Of a stretch of 64,000 bases of DNA, positions 44,733 through 53,842 are shown piece by piece. Location: contig NZ_JAHUZG010000001.1 of NCBI RefSeq assembly GCF_019218285.1, positions 1,054,001-1,118,000 of the forward strand. The letters run 5' to 3'. This DNA comes from Antarctobacter sediminis. Its GTDB lineage: Bacteria > Pseudomonadota > Alphaproteobacteria > Rhodobacterales > Rhodobacteraceae. Position numbers and translations under genes: made by a program. Below the pieces are notes generated by a model. That model was not told where the DNA came from. It was given only the letters and a program-made list of their open reading frames with translations, and searched no databases. Every line of letters begins with the position of its first letter. The first letter of the stretch is position 1.

Positions 44733-45674
44733 TTAGCCCTGCGCGGCCTCGACCGCGGATTTAATGTCTGCGGCGGTGCCGATGTTGCGCACACCCGCCG
44801 GGCGGTGAATGCGGCGCACCATGCCCGACAGCGCCTTGCCCGCGCCGATTTCCCAGAATTCTTCGACGCCGTCCTCGACCATGCGGGCGACGGATTCGCG
44901 CCAGCGAACCGCGCCGCAGATCTGCGCTTCGAGCAATTCGCGGATGCGGGCCGGATCGCTGACCGGGGCGGCCTCGACGTTGGAAACCACGGGCACGGCG
45001 GGGGTCTTGAACTCGACCTCGGCCAGCGCCACGGCCATTGCCTCGGCGGCGGGTTGCATCAGGGCACAGTGGAACGGGGCCGAGACCGGCAGCATGACGG
45101 CGCGTTTTGCTCCTGCGGCCTTGGCGATTTCGACCGCGCGTTCGACCCCGGCCTTGTGGCCAGAGATGACCACCTGACCCGGGTCATTGTCATTGGCGGC
45201 GGCGACCACATCGCCCTGCGCGGCCTCTTCGGCCACCTTGCGCACGGCGTCCAGATCAAGCCCCAGAAGCGCGGCCATGGCACCCTCACCCACGGGGACG
45301 GCGGCCTGCATGGCCTGTCCGCGCTTGCGCAGCAGGCGGGCCGCATCGGCCACACTCAATGCGCCGGCGGCGGTCAGGGCGGAATATTCGCCAAGCGAGT
45401 GACCGGCGACAAAGGCGGCGGCCCCGATGGTGATGCCCTCGGCCTCCAGCGCGCGCATCGCCGCCATCGAGGTGGCCATCAGCGCGGGTTGGGCGTTCTG
45501 CGTCAGGGTCAGGGTTTCGATCTCGCCTTCCCAGATCAGGTCCGAAAGCTTTTCGCCCAAGGCCTCGTCGACTTCGTCAAAGACGGCGCGGGCCGCCGGG
45601 TAGGCCTCGGCCAGGTCGCGGCCCATGCCGATGGTCTGTGCCCCCTGTCCGGGAAAGATAAATGCGCGGCTCAT
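44733..45674 (-). CDS. fabD: malonyl CoA-[ACP] transacylase
   Basis: A 313-residue FabD, which loads malonyl groups onto ACP. The active serine is in AGHSLGEYSAL; FIFPGQGAQTIGMG and the catalytic histidine in VSAPFHCALMQPAAEAM are present. AGGAG lies just upstream of the ATG. First gene of the fab cluster; fabH or plsX, often upstream, are not here. Confidence 0.97.
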   Translation of the reverse strand: MSRAFIFPGQGAQTIGMGRDLAEAYPAARAVFDEVDEALGEKLSDLIWEGEIETLTLTQNAQPALMATSMAAMRALEAEGITIGAAAFVAGHSLGEYSALTAAGALSVADAARLLRKRGQAMQAAVPVGEGAMAALLGLDLDAVRKVAEEAAQGDVVAAANDNDPGQVVISGHKAGVERAVEIAKAAGAKRAVMLPVSAPFHCALMQPAAEAMAVALAEVEFKTPAVPVVSNVEAAPVSDPARIRELLEAQICGAVRWRESVARMVEDGVEEFWEIGAGKALSGMVRRIHRPAGVRNIGTAADIKSAVEAAQG

Positions 45675-45793
45675 GCCCCTCTCCTCGCCGTAATTGCTGT
45701 TTGACAGCCCTTACTAGGCCGCGCCGCGCTGCGCAATCACTAGGCATCCACAAGGCATCGCCCCCAAGGCCGGAACGCCCCGGGGCAATCGGG

Positions 45794-46036
45794 TCATTCG
45801 GGGCGCGGCCCCATGCCAAGGCACAGTTCCAGCGCCTTGTTCAGCATAACGCAAGAGGCCAACAGCTTGAACGGCACCAGTATCGGCGCGTCGATCCCCA
45901 TGGGCACGATCCAGATCATATAGGCAAACAGCGCCAGCGCGCAGCCCGCAATCCGGAGGATCGCCGCGGCGGAAATGCGCGGCGCGGCAAAGGCGGACCC
46001 GAGGTCCATCGGCGTAGAGAAATCGGTCAGGGCCAT
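45794..46036 (-). CDS. small membrane protein, family unknown
   Basis: An 80-residue protein with two predicted membrane helices (AAAILRIAGCALALFAYMIWIVPMGI and ILVPFKLLASCVMLNKALELCLGM) and a short polar N-terminus. I recognise no family. It has ordinary codon composition for this genome and its own place between fabD and the rpsF promoter region, so I take it as real. ATG at 46036; no strong ribosome binding site. Confidence 0.6.
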   Translation of the reverse strand: MALTDFSTPMDLGSAFAAPRISAAAILRIAGCALALFAYMIWIVPMGIDAPILVPFKLLASCVMLNKALELCLGMGPRPE

Positions 46037-46144
46037 GGTTATCGCTCCGGTTGTTGGTTAATCTCAGGTTAACCGCTCGATTGTGCCGGGAATTGGGCCA
46101 AGACGGGGCATTCCCGCGAAGCGCCCGGACCGCAGCGGTTCCTC

Positions 46145-46172
46145 TTGCGCCACGCGCCGATCCGTGTATACG
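46145..46172 (+). promoter_or_regulatory. candidate promoter of rpsF-rpsR-rplI
   Basis: TTGCGC (46145-46150), 16-nt spacer, TATACG (46167-46172). Transcription would begin just before the folded leader at 46180. Confidence 0.45.
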
Positions 46173-46179
46173 GAGCGCT

Positions 46180-46232
46180 CCCTTCGCAACGACGTTTACC
46201 CGCGCAGTCTCTCGTGGGCAGGGCGCGAAGGG
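46180..46232 (+). ncRNA. structured rpsF leader, candidate S6:S18 autoregulatory element
   Basis: An 8-bp perfect outer stem CCCTTCGC (46180-46187)/GCGAAGGG (46225-46232) encloses a second 6-bp stem CCCGCG/CGTGGG with one G-U pair. It lies 50 nt before the rpsF ATG. Leaders bound by the S6:S18 complex are known upstream of rpsF in several bacteria; that this is one is inference. Confidence 0.5.
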
Positions 46233-46281
46233 ACATCGGCCCCTGCCCTATGAAATGCGCCTTGATAGAAATGGAGTGCAC

Positions 46282-46644
46282 ATGCCGCTTTACGAGCATG
46301 TATTCATCTCGCGTCAGGACCTGTCCAACGCGCAGGCCGAAGGCCTTGTCGAACATTTCAGCACCGTCCTCGCGGACAACGGCGGCAAAGTCGTCGACAG
46401 CGAGTACTGGGGCGTGAAAACCATGGCCTACAAGATCAACAAGAACCGCAAAGGCCATTACGCCTTCCTCAAGACCGACGCCCCGGCGACGGCCGTGCAG
46501 GAAATGGAACGCCTGATGCGCCTGCATGACGACGTCATGCGTGTTCTGACCATCAAGGTCGACGGCCACGAAGAAGGCCCCTCGATCCAGATGCAGAAGA
46601 AAGACGAACGTGGCGACCGCCGCGAGCGTCGGAACCGCGACTGA
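46282..46644 (+). CDS. rpsF: 30S ribosomal protein S6
   Basis: A 120-residue S6. MPLYEHVFISRQDLSNAQAEGLVEHF, YWGVKTMAYKINKNRKGHY and the C-terminal charged tail (KKDERGDRRERRNRD) are typical. GGAG precedes the ATG. First gene of rpsF-rpsR-rplI, all in one operon with gaps of 26 and 12 nt. S6 binds S18 on the platform of the 30S subunit. Confidence 0.98.
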   Translation: MPLYEHVFISRQDLSNAQAEGLVEHFSTVLADNGGKVVDSEYWGVKTMAYKINKNRKGHYAFLKTDAPATAVQEMERLMRLHDDVMRVLTIKVDGHEEGPSIQMQKKDERGDRRERRNRD

Positions 46645-46670
46645 TAGACCTGAAGAAGAGGAGATAAACC

Positions 46671-46898
46671 ATGGCTGCAAAACCGTTTTTCCGCCGCCGC
46701 AAGGTCTGCCCCTTCTCGGGCGACAACGCACCCAAGATCGACTACAAGGACACCCGTCTGCTGCAGCGCTACATCTCTGAGCGCGGCAAGATCGTCCCGT
46801 CCCGCATCACCGCCGTTTCGGCAAAGAAGCAGCGTGAACTGGCCCGCGCCATCAAGCGCGCCCGCTTCCTCGCCCTGCTGCCCTACGCCGTGAAGTAA
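46671..46898 (+). CDS. rpsR: 30S ribosomal protein S18
   Basis: A 75-residue S18. [41 protein letters not shown] is the family core, and the C-terminus [13 protein letters not shown] is standard. AGGAG lies before the ATG. It carries a single cysteine (VCPF), so it is not the four-cysteine zinc-binding form. Confidence 0.98.
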   Translation: MAAKPFFRRRKVCPFSGDNAPKIDYKDTRLLQRYISERGKIVPSRITAVSAKKQRELARAIKRARFLALLPYAVK

Positions 46899-46910
46899 GG
46901 AGTACGAGCA

Positions 46911-47534
46911 ATGCAAGTCATCCTTCTCGAACGTGTGGCCAAGCTGGGCCAGATGGGCGACGTCGTGGACGTCAAGCCCGGTTACGCACGCAACTACCTG
47001 CTGCTTCAGGGCAAGGCGCTGACCGCCTCGAAAGAGAACATCGCCTCTTTCGAAGCCCAGAAAGCGCAGCTCGAAGCACGCAACCTCGAAACCAAACAGG
47101 AAGCAGAGGCCCTGGCCGAGCGTCTGGATGGTCAGAAGTTCGTCGTGATTCGTTCGGCCTCGGACGGCGGCAACCTTTACGGTTCGGTCACCACCCGTGA
47201 CGCGGCCACCGTTGCCACCGAAAACGGCTTCTCGATCGACCGCAAGCAGGTCCTGATCCGTCAGCCGATCAAGGAACTGGGTCTGCACGAAGTCGAAGTG
47301 CACCTGCACCCCGAAGTCATGGTCACCATTCTGCTGAACGTTGCACGTTCGGTTGAAGAGGCCGAGCTTCAGGAATCGGGCAAGTCGATTCAGGAACTGG
47401 CAGCCGAAGAAGAGGCGCAGGCCGAATTCGAAGTCAGCCAGCTGTTCGACGACATCGGCAGCGCAGCCTCGGACGACGACGAGGGCGATGCCCCGGCGCG
47501 CACAGGCGAAGCCACCGACGGCGACGACGACTGA
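46911..47534 (+). CDS. rplI: 50S ribosomal protein L9, long alphaproteobacterial form
   Basis: A 207-residue L9. The N-terminal domain ([31 protein letters not shown]), connecting helix and C-terminal domain ([23 protein letters not shown]) are complete by about residue 148. An extra ~55 residues of acidic tail ([15 protein letters not shown], then SDDDEGD and DGDDD) are common in alphaproteobacteria. AAGGAG precedes the ATG; an intrinsic terminator follows. Confidence 0.97.
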   Translation: MQVILLERVAKLGQMGDVVDVKPGYARNYLLLQGKALTASKENIASFEAQKAQLEARNLETKQEAEALAERLDGQKFVVIRSASDGGNLYGSVTTRDAATVATENGFSIDRKQVLIRQPIKELGLHEVEVHLHPEVMVTILLNVARSVEEAELQESGKSIQELAAEEEAQAEFEVSQLFDDIGSAASDDDEGDAPARTGEATDGDDD

Positions 47535-47560
47535 TACCGCGACAGATCGCGACAGATTTG

Positions 47561-47594
47561 AAACCGCGCCGGAACTCCGGCGCGGTTTTTCTTT
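47561..47594 (+). terminator. intrinsic terminator of rpsF-rpsR-rplI
   Basis: Stem AACCGCGCCGG/CCGGCGCGGTT with a short loop followed by TTTTTCTTT. Just before it, GCGACAGAT is directly repeated at 47540-47557. Confidence 0.9.
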
Positions 47595-47617
47595 ATGTGC
47601 CAAATCGTTAGGCGGGC

Positions 47618-47657
47618 CTGACACAAAAGCTTCATGAATATTAAACACGGGCTTCAC
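47618..47657 (+). promoter_or_regulatory. candidate Pho box upstream of phoX
   Basis: Pho-like 7-mers in 11-nt phase: CTGACAC (47618-47624), GCTTCAT (47629-47635), a poor unit, then GCTTCAC (47651-47657). The consensus CTGTCAT is only partly met. TATAAC follows at 47660 as a possible -10. Confidence 0.45.
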
Positions 47658-47742
47658 GTTATAACATCACATATCAGCCTGCGCACAGCCGCCCTTGTTC
47701 GGTGGCGGTGCCCCCTATCTGCAAGCTGATACGAGGCCAGCC

Positions 47743-49623
47743 ATGAAGAAATCTGACATTGCCGATCTGTCCTGGGACGATTTCGACGAACTGCGCGACC
47801 CGCGCCCGGAAGAAAACGGCTTTGACGCCGTAGTCGAGCGCGCGATCTCGCGCCGCGGGTTCCTGGGCGGCGCTCTGGCCTTCGGTTCCGCCGCGACCGT
47901 CTTTGGCGCCGGTGTGATGGGTTCGGCCACCTCGGCCCGCGCGCAGGCCGCCGCCTTCGACTTCCAGCCGATCGGCACCGCCACCGATTTCGAAATTCAC
48001 GTGCCCGAAGGCTATCAGTGGAAGCCGGTCGTGCGCTGGGGTGACGCGCTGTGGTCCGAGGCCGATGGCGCCTATTCGCCCGAAACCGGCGTAGCCTTCG
48101 AGATGTCGGACAAGGTCTTTGGTGAAAACACCGACGGCATGGAACTGTTTGCCGTGGACGGCAAGCAGGTCATCGCCGTGAACTCGGAATACGTAAACCC
48201 CAAGATCAACCTGCCCGCCGCCAGCGAAGGAATGCCCACCTCCGCCGACGAAGTGCGCATGTTGCAGAACTTTCAGGGCGTGACCGTCATGGAAGTGGCC
48301 GACAACGGTGACGGCTATGCCGTGGTCGTCGACAGCCCGCTGAACCGCCGCATCGACCACAACACCCCGATGACCATGGACGGCCCCGTTGCCGGGTCCG
48401 ATCTGGTCAAGACCAATGCCGACCCCGACGGCATGTCGCCGCTGGGCACGCTGAACAACTGTGGTTCGGGCAAGACGCTGTGGGGCACCTACCTGACCTG
48501 CGAGGAAAACTTCAACGGCTACTTCGGAGCGACCGGCGAATACGACGCGACCGAGGGGTTCAAGCGCTATGGTATCGGTGGCGAAGGCCGCTATGCCTAT
48601 GAGAAATTCGACGCACGTTTCGACCTGTCGAAAGAACCGAACGAACCGCATCGCCACGGCTGGATCGTCGAGATCGACCCGGCGAACCCGGACAGCACCC
48701 CGGTCAAGCACACGGCCCTTGGCCGTTTCAAGCACGAGAACGCCGCCATGACGCAGGCCAAGGACGGCCGGATCGTGGTCTACATGGGCGACGACGAGCG
48801 CGGCGAGTTCATGTATAAATTCGTCTCGAACGGCACCTGGGACGAAGGTCAGCCGACCGATGGCCTGCTGTCGGACGGCACGCTGTACGTGGCCAAGTTC
48901 AACGACGACCTGACCGGCGAATGGCTGGCCCTGACGCCGGAAACCACCGGCATGGCGCTGGACGAAATGCTGGTGCATGCACGGATGGCAGGCTCCAAGG
49001 TGGGCGCGACCACGATGGACCGCCCCGAGTGGATCGCCGTCAATCCGGTCAAGACCGAGGCCTATTGCGCCCTGACCAACAACAAGAACCGCGGCATCAA
49101 GCCGAACGCCGGTGGCGACGAAACTCCGGTGGGCGGCCCCAACCCGCGTGAGTCCAACAACTATGGTCAGATCGTGCGCTGGGTTCCCAATGGGGACGAC
49201 CATGGCGAAACCGCGTTCTCGTGGGATCTGTATGTCATGGCCGGCAACCCCAAGGTCTATGACAACGCCTATGCCGGCTCTGACAATGTCACCCCAGGCA
49301 ACATGTTCAACTCGCCCGACGGCATGATCTTTGACAGCAAAGGCACGCTGTGGATCCAGACCGACGGCAACTACAGCAACGAAGGCGACTTTGCCGGACA
49401 GGGCAACAACCAGATGCTGGCCGGCAACACCGAAACCGGCGAGATCGCCCGCTTTATGACCGGCCCCTATGGCTGTGAAGTGACCGGCATGTGCTGGTCG
49501 GTGGACCGCAAGGTGGCCTTTGTCGGCATTCAGCACCCGGGCGGGTCGTGGCCCGACGGCGAAGGCAAGCCGCGCTCTTCTGTCATCGCCGTGTGGCGCG
49601 AAGACGGCGCAACCGTCGGCTGA
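47743..49623 (+). CDS. phoX: PhoX-family alkaline phosphatase, Tat-exported
   Basis: A 626-residue PhoX phosphatase, a calcium/iron-dependent periplasmic enzyme that releases phosphate from organic phosphoesters. The Tat signal is SRRGFLGG with Arg37-Arg38. Landmarks are NNCGSGKTLWGTYLTCEENFNGYF (with the cysteines of the Fe site), HGWIVEIDP, RFKHENAAM and MGDDERGEFMYKF. Start MKKSDIADL has GAGG upstream; the open frame extends 16 codons earlier. It has a candidate Pho box before it and a terminator after it, so it appears to be a single-gene phosphate-starvation unit. Confidence 0.93.
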   Translation: MKKSDIADLSWDDFDELRDPRPEENGFDAVVERAISRRGFLGGALAFGSAATVFGAGVMGSATSARAQAAAFDFQPIGTATDFEIHVPEGYQWKPVVRWGDALWSEADGAYSPETGVAFEMSDKVFGENTDGMELFAVDGKQVIAVNSEYVNPKINLPAASEGMPTSADEVRMLQNFQGVTVMEVADNGDGYAVVVDSPLNRRIDHNTPMTMDGPVAGSDLVKTNADPDGMSPLGTLNNCGSGKTLWGTYLTCEENFNGYFGATGEYDATEGFKRYGIGGEGRYAYEKFDARFDLSKEPNEPHRHGWIVEIDPANPDSTPVKHTALGRFKHENAAMTQAKDGRIVVYMGDDERGEFMYKFVSNGTWDEGQPTDGLLSDGTLYVAKFNDDLTGEWLALTPETTGMALDEMLVHARMAGSKVGATTMDRPEWIAVNPVKTEAYCALTNNKNRGIKPNAGGDETPVGGPNPRESNNYGQIVRWVPNGDDHGETAFSWDLYVMAGNPKVYDNAYAGSDNVTPGNMFNSPDGMIFDSKGTLWIQTDGNYSNEGDFAGQGNNQMLAGNTETGEIARFMTGPYGCEVTGMCWSVDRKVAFVGIQHPGGSWPDGEGKPRSSVIAVWREDGATVG

Positions 49624-49647
49624 TCCGCCTCAAACAGCACCAAGACC

Positions 49648-49678
49648 CCGCGCCAAGGCCCCTTGGCGCGGCTTTTTC
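49648..49678 (+). terminator. intrinsic terminator of phoX
   Basis: Stem CCGCGCCAAGG/CCTTGGCGCGG followed by CTTTTT, 25 nt past the stop. Confidence 0.9.
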
Positions 49679-49799
49679 ATGCCCTGATGTACCGATTTGC
49701 ATGATAGACATGCCAATTTCGCCAATATCCATGCGAGTTTTCCCGGTCTATTTCCTCGACACAGACAGAAAGTCATTTGCCAACCCGAGGAAAACAAAC

Positions 49800-50168
49800 A
49801 TGAAATTTCAAACCAGCCTGCTTTCCCTGCCGCTGATCGCAATGGCCGCCTGCACCGCGCCGATGGATCGGAGTTATACGCTGGACGGCCCGCGCAATGC
49901 GATGTTCGACACAGACCTGGCCCAGTGCAAATCCGCGGCGCATGACTATCGCCCCGATGCGCACCGCAATGGCGCGTTGATGGGGGCCGCCGCCGGGGCC
50001 GTTTTCGGCGCGCTGGACGACGAAGACGACCGGGCCGAGGGCGCTCTGGCCGGGGCCGCCATCGGCGCCGTGACCGGTGTGGCCACCGCCGAGGACGAGT
50101 TGAGCGAGCAGCGCCGCGAGGTGGTCATTCGCTGCCTGCAAAACCGTGGTCACAAGGTGATCGGCTGA
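49800..50168 (+). CDS. glycine-zipper lipoprotein
   Basis: A 122-residue lipoprotein. Signal peptide MKFQTSLLSLPLIAMAAC ends with a lipobox (MAAC, Cys18). Two glycine-zipper stretches follow (ALMGAAAGAVFGAL and ALAGAAIGAVTGVA), separated by an acidic loop (DDEDDRAEG), the pattern of small outer-membrane-associated zipper proteins. The C-terminus has VIRCLQNRGHKVI with a second cysteine (another at CKSAA), so a disulfide is possible. AGGAAAA precedes the ATG. Function unknown. Confidence 0.85.
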   Translation: MKFQTSLLSLPLIAMAACTAPMDRSYTLDGPRNAMFDTDLAQCKSAAHDYRPDAHRNGALMGAAAGAVFGALDDEDDRAEGALAGAAIGAVTGVATAEDELSEQRREVVIRCLQNRGHKVIG

Positions 50169-50174
50169 CCCGGC

Positions 50175-50196
50175 GGGCCGCCCCCCGGGGCGGCCC
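50175..50196. other. GC-rich hairpin between lipoprotein and hss genes
   Basis: GGGCCGCCCC and its complement separated by two bases; no T-run follows in either direction, so it is at best a weak terminator. Confidence 0.5.
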
Positions 50197-50266
50197 CCTG
50201 TCCGACGGCGCATTGCTTTGCCCCCCTATGGCCCCTAAACCGGGGACAAGTTGCAAGGAGATGCAC

Positions 50267-51688
50267 GTGACACAGGACTATCCCGTTTATGGCCGCATTG
50301 ACGGTCCCATCGTCATCATCGGCTTCGGTTCCATCGGCAAAGGCGTCTGGCCGCTGATCGAAAGGCATTTCGACTATGACGCCGACAAGCTGACGGTGGT
50401 CGAACCGGACGCGGGCCAGGCCAATTTCCTGCGCCAGCACAAGCTGAACCACTTGCAGGTCTCGCTGACCCCGGACAATTACCGCGAGGTTCTGGGCGGG
50501 CTGTTCCCCGATGGCAAGGGGTTCTGCGTGAACCTTTCGGTCGATACCTCCTCGCTGGACCTGATGAAGTTCTGCCGCGAGATCGGCGTGCCCTACATCG
50601 ACACCGTGGTCGAACCTTGGGAAGGGTACTATTTTGGCACCACCGACAACGCGGCGCGCACCAACTATGCGCTGCGGCAGGCGGTGCGGGACGAAAAGGC
50701 GGCCAATCCCGGCGGCACCACGGCGGTAAGCTGCTGCGGCGCAAACCCCGGCATGGTCAGTTGGTTCGTCAAGGAAGCACTGCTGACGCTGGCCAAGGAC
50801 ACGGGCCGCGAGGTCACGGCGCCCACCACCCGCGACGGCTGGGCCAGACTGATGCAGTCGCTGGGCGTCAAGGGTGTGCATATCGCGGAACGCGACACCC
50901 AGGCACGCCGCCTGCCCCGCCCGCGCAATGTCTTTGTGAACACATGGTCGGTCGAGGGGTTCATCGCCGAAGGCTTTCAGCCAGCCGAGCTTGGCTGGGG
51001 CACGCATGAGACATGGTTCCCGGAAAACGGCCATCGTCAGGACAGCGGCTGTCAGGCGGGGATCTGGCTGGAACGGCCGGGCGCAATCACCCGCGTGCAC
51101 ACCTGGTGCCCGACGCCGGGACCGCAGTTCGGCTTTCTGGTGACCCATAACGAGGCGATCTCGATCTCGGATTACTACACTGTCGGCGAAGGCGCCCACC
51201 CGGAGTTCCGCCCCACCTGCCACTATGCCTATCACCCGTCCGACGACGCGGTTCTGTCGCTGCACGAGATGTTCGGATCGGGCAAGCAGCAGGAAAAGCA
51301 CCACATCCTGACCGAAGACGAAATCGTCGAAGGCATCGACGAACTGGGTGTGCTGCTGTTCGGCCATGAGAAAAACGCGCTGTGGTACGGCTCTCGCCTG
51401 TCCAACGAGGAGGCGCGTGACCTTGCGCCCTATCAAAACGCCACCGGGCTTCAGGTGACCTCGGCCGTGCTGGCGGGTATGGTCTGGGCCCTGGAAAACC
51501 CCAACGCGGGCATCGTCGAAACCGACGAAATGGACCACGCGCGGTGCCTGGAGGTGCAACGCCCCTACCTTGGCCCGGTCGAGGCGCATTACACCGACTG
51601 GACACCGCTTCAGGACCGTTGGGAACACTTCCCCGAGGACATCGACGAAAGCGACCCTTGGCAGTTCCGCAACGTGCTGGCCAGCTGA
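50267..51688 (+). CDS. hss: homospermidine synthase
   Basis: A 473-residue NAD-dependent homospermidine synthase (saccharopine dehydrogenase-like fold) that makes homospermidine from putrescine. The dinucleotide motif is IVIIGFGSIGKG; IDTVVEPWEGYYFG and SCCGANPGMVSWFVKEAL are family blocks. I prefer the GTG start because AAGGAG lies 6 nt before it; the ATG two codons upstream is directly abutted by that site. Agmatinase at 36.1 kb could supply putrescine. A strong palindromic terminator follows. Confidence 0.93.
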   Translation: MTQDYPVYGRIDGPIVIIGFGSIGKGVWPLIERHFDYDADKLTVVEPDAGQANFLRQHKLNHLQVSLTPDNYREVLGGLFPDGKGFCVNLSVDTSSLDLMKFCREIGVPYIDTVVEPWEGYYFGTTDNAARTNYALRQAVRDEKAANPGGTTAVSCCGANPGMVSWFVKEALLTLAKDTGREVTAPTTRDGWARLMQSLGVKGVHIAERDTQARRLPRPRNVFVNTWSVEGFIAEGFQPAELGWGTHETWFPENGHRQDSGCQAGIWLERPGAITRVHTWCPTPGPQFGFLVTHNEAISISDYYTVGEGAHPEFRPTCHYAYHPSDDAVLSLHEMFGSGKQQEKHHILTEDEIVEGIDELGVLLFGHEKNALWYGSRLSNEEARDLAPYQNATGLQVTSAVLAGMVWALENPNAGIVETDEMDHARCLEVQRPYLGPVEAHYTDWTPLQDRWEHFPEDIDESDPWQFRNVLAS

Positions 51689-51699
51689 TGTGCCGCTCA

Positions 51700-51728
51700 G
51701 GATGGGTCTGCAGACCCATCCTTTCCTT
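51700..51728 (+). terminator. perfect 11-bp palindromic terminator of hss
   Basis: GGATGGGTCTG joined directly to its exact complement (51700-51721), then TTTCCTT. Confidence 0.8.
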
Positions 51729-51842
51729 GCGGTCGGTGTCACCTGTCAACCGGGCCGACACGCCCGCATGTTTTGAAAATCACGCCAATCCTGTAGTCTG
51801 ATCCCGCGCCCATGCTCGGGACATCGAAAGGATAGGCCAAAG

Positions 51843-52331
51843 ATGATGGATCTGAACGGCTCCTGCCATTGCGGAAAAGTCAGTTTCAGCCTGAAATCGC
51901 ACGCGCCTCATCCCTACCGATGGTGCTATTGCACCCGCTGCCTGAAGACGAACGGTGGCCTTGGCGGCGTCGCCAGCATCATGGGAGAGGCGGACACGCT
52001 GGTGGTTGAGGGCAAAGACCATCTCATTGTCTATTCCACTTTCAGCAACCCACCAGGACCGGGTCTTGCCCCTGTGGAGCTTCGTCTGCACAACTGCAAA
52101 GAGTGCGGCAGCCACCTCTATATCTTTTCGCCGTCCTGGGCCCAGTGGGTGTATCCTGCGGCTTCGGCGATCGACACGGAGCTGCCGGTCCCACCCGAAT
52201 ATTTCCATATCAATCTAGGGCAGAAACCCGGCTGGGTGCACGTCCCCGACGGACCGGGGCATGTGCATTTCGACGGCGTGCCCGCCGAGTCGATCGAAGA
52301 CTGGCACAAGCGACACGGCCTGTATCTCTAG
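51843..52331 (+). CDS. GFA family protein (glutathione-dependent formaldehyde-activating-like)
   Basis: A 162-residue GFA/CENP-V-fold zinc protein. The zinc cysteines are in GSCHCGKVSF, WCYCTRC and HNCKECGSH. The family name comes from a glutathione-dependent formaldehyde enzyme; most members, including this one, have no proven activity. Double ATG at the start with AGGATAGG upstream. It shares a possibly bidirectional terminator with the convergent tig gene. Confidence 0.9.
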   Translation: MMDLNGSCHCGKVSFSLKSHAPHPYRWCYCTRCLKTNGGLGGVASIMGEADTLVVEGKDHLIVYSTFSNPPGPGLAPVELRLHNCKECGSHLYIFSPSWAQWVYPAASAIDTELPVPPEYFHINLGQKPGWVHVPDGPGHVHFDGVPAESIEDWHKRHGLYL

Positions 52332-52365
52332 CCCGGCTCACAAGACACCGCGACCATCCCGCGAC

Positions 52366-52394
52366 GAAAAAGCCGCCCCGAGGGGCGGCTTTCC
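52366..52394. terminator. terminator between GFA and trigger factor genes (possibly bidirectional)
   Basis: Stem AGCCGCCCC/GGGGCGGCT; AAAA on the left gives a T-run for tig on the minus strand, and TTT on the right serves the plus strand less well. Confidence 0.85.
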
Positions 52395-52416
52395 GTATTG
52401 TTGCAGAGACTGACGA

Positions 52417-53742
52417 TCACTCGTCGTCCAGCGCCTCGACGGCTTTCTGAAGGTCGTCCTTGGAGACTTCCTTTTCCGTCACTTCGGCCTTTTCCACGAT
52501 GTGGTCGACGACCTTGTCTTCGAACAGCGGCGCGCGCAGCTGCTGCTGCATCTGCTGGTTCTGGCGCACGTATTCAAAGAACTCGCGCTCTTGCCCCGGG
52601 TACTGGCGTGCCTGGTTCATGATCGCCTGAGTCATCTCGGCCTCGGAGACCTCGACCTCGGCTTTCTGGCCAACCTCGGCCAGCAGCAGGCCAAGGCGCA
52701 CGCGGCGCTCGGCCAGCTTGGTGTGCTCTTCGGTCGGCTCGATCTTGTCGTGGTTGTGATCGTGGACGTCCGGGTTTTCCTCGTGCCACAGCTGATGCGC
52801 GATCTGGCCGGCTTCGGCTTCGACGAGGGTCGGCGGCAGTTCGAAGGACACCAGTTCGTCCAGCTTGTCCAGCAGGGCGCGTTTCATCACTTGACGCGCG
52901 GCACCGGCGTATTCGGCTTCCAGACGCTCGCGGATCTGGCCCTTGAGGCTTTCGAGATCCTCGGCACCGAATTTCTGTGCCAGTTCGTCGTTGATTTCCG
53001 CGGCTTTGGGGGCCTTCACACCTTTGACGGTCACGTCAAAGACAGCGGCCTTGCCCGCCAGATGCTCGGCACCGTATTCCTCGGGGAAAGTGACCTCGAC
53101 GGCTTTCTCATCACCGGTGGACACGCCGACCAGCTGCTCTTCGAAACCGGGGATGAACGAACCCGAACCCAGCGTCAGCGGGTAATCCTCGGCGGAACCG
53201 CCGTCGAATGCTTCGCCATCGACCTTGCCGACAAAGTCGATCACAACCTGATCGCCGTCTTCGGCCGCGCCGTCCTTGTCTTCGAAATCCTGCGCCGAGG
53301 AGGCCAGCGATTCCAGCGCTTCGTCGACCGAGGCATCGTCAGCCTTGACCACCAGACGTTCCAGCGCAACGCCGGTCATGTCCAGTTCCGGAACCTCGGG
53401 CAGCGCCTCGTAAGTCATTTCGACGTGGATGTCGTCGCCTTCTTTCCAGTCCTCGTTGGTCATCTTGACCTCAGGCTGAAGCGCCGGGCGGTCGCCCGAG
53501 TCTTCGAAGTGCTGGTTCATCGCACCATCGATGACTTCCTGCATGGTTTCGCCCAGCACACGCTGGCCAAACTGCTTCTTCAGCAGCGGCATCGGGACTT
53601 TGCCCTTGCGGAAACCCTTCATCTCGATGTCGGGCTGCGCTTCTTTCAGCTTGGCGGTGACTTTCTCGTCCAGCTCGGCCGCCGTCACGGTGATGGCGTA
53701 GCCGCGCTTGAGGCCTTCGTTCAGCGTCTCGGTGACCTGCAT
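52417..53742 (-). CDS. tig: trigger factor
   Basis: A 441-residue trigger factor, the ribosome-bound chaperone. The ribosome-binding signature is [17 protein letters not shown] near residue 45. The FKBP-type isomerase domain (about 150-245; [30 protein letters not shown]) and the C-terminal chaperone arms follow. Start [13 protein letters not shown] has GGAAGAG upstream; the frame is open 31 codons further with unlikely sequence. Neighbours clpP/clpX are not present. Confidence 0.96.
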   Translation of the reverse strand: MQVTETLNEGLKRGYAITVTAAELDEKVTAKLKEAQPDIEMKGFRKGKVPMPLLKKQFGQRVLGETMQEVIDGAMNQHFEDSGDRPALQPEVKMTNEDWKEGDDIHVEMTYEALPEVPELDMTGVALERLVVKADDASVDEALESLASSAQDFEDKDGAAEDGDQVVIDFVGKVDGEAFDGGSAEDYPLTLGSGSFIPGFEEQLVGVSTGDEKAVEVTFPEEYGAEHLAGKAAVFDVTVKGVKAPKAAEINDELAQKFGAEDLESLKGQIRERLEAEYAGAARQVMKRALLDKLDELVSFELPPTLVEAEAGQIAHQLWHEENPDVHDHNHDKIEPTEEHTKLAERRVRLGLLLAEVGQKAEVEVSEAEMTQAIMNQARQYPGQEREFFEYVRQNQQMQQQLRAPLFEDKVVDHIVEKAEVTEKEVSKDDLQKAVEALDDE

Positions 53743-53842
53743 ATCTCTTCCCTCGGAATTCAAGCGCCCCGGAAACCGGGGCGCGTGTGGTCGGCGAATT
53801 TGGCACCTTCTATTGCCCGAAGCACGCGCGCGCAAGCGGCTT

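Noticed and set aside
47674-49536. 620-codon minus-strand frame opposite phoX
   Set aside because: Shadow: PhoX has a Tat signal, family motifs and a terminator on the plus strand; the antisense protein matches nothing.
51828-51837. GAAAGGATAGG before the GFA gene as a third dyad copy
   Set aside because: Only the right half matches; the left arm reads ACATC instead of CCwATCC, and the purine-rich part is probably the ribosome binding site.
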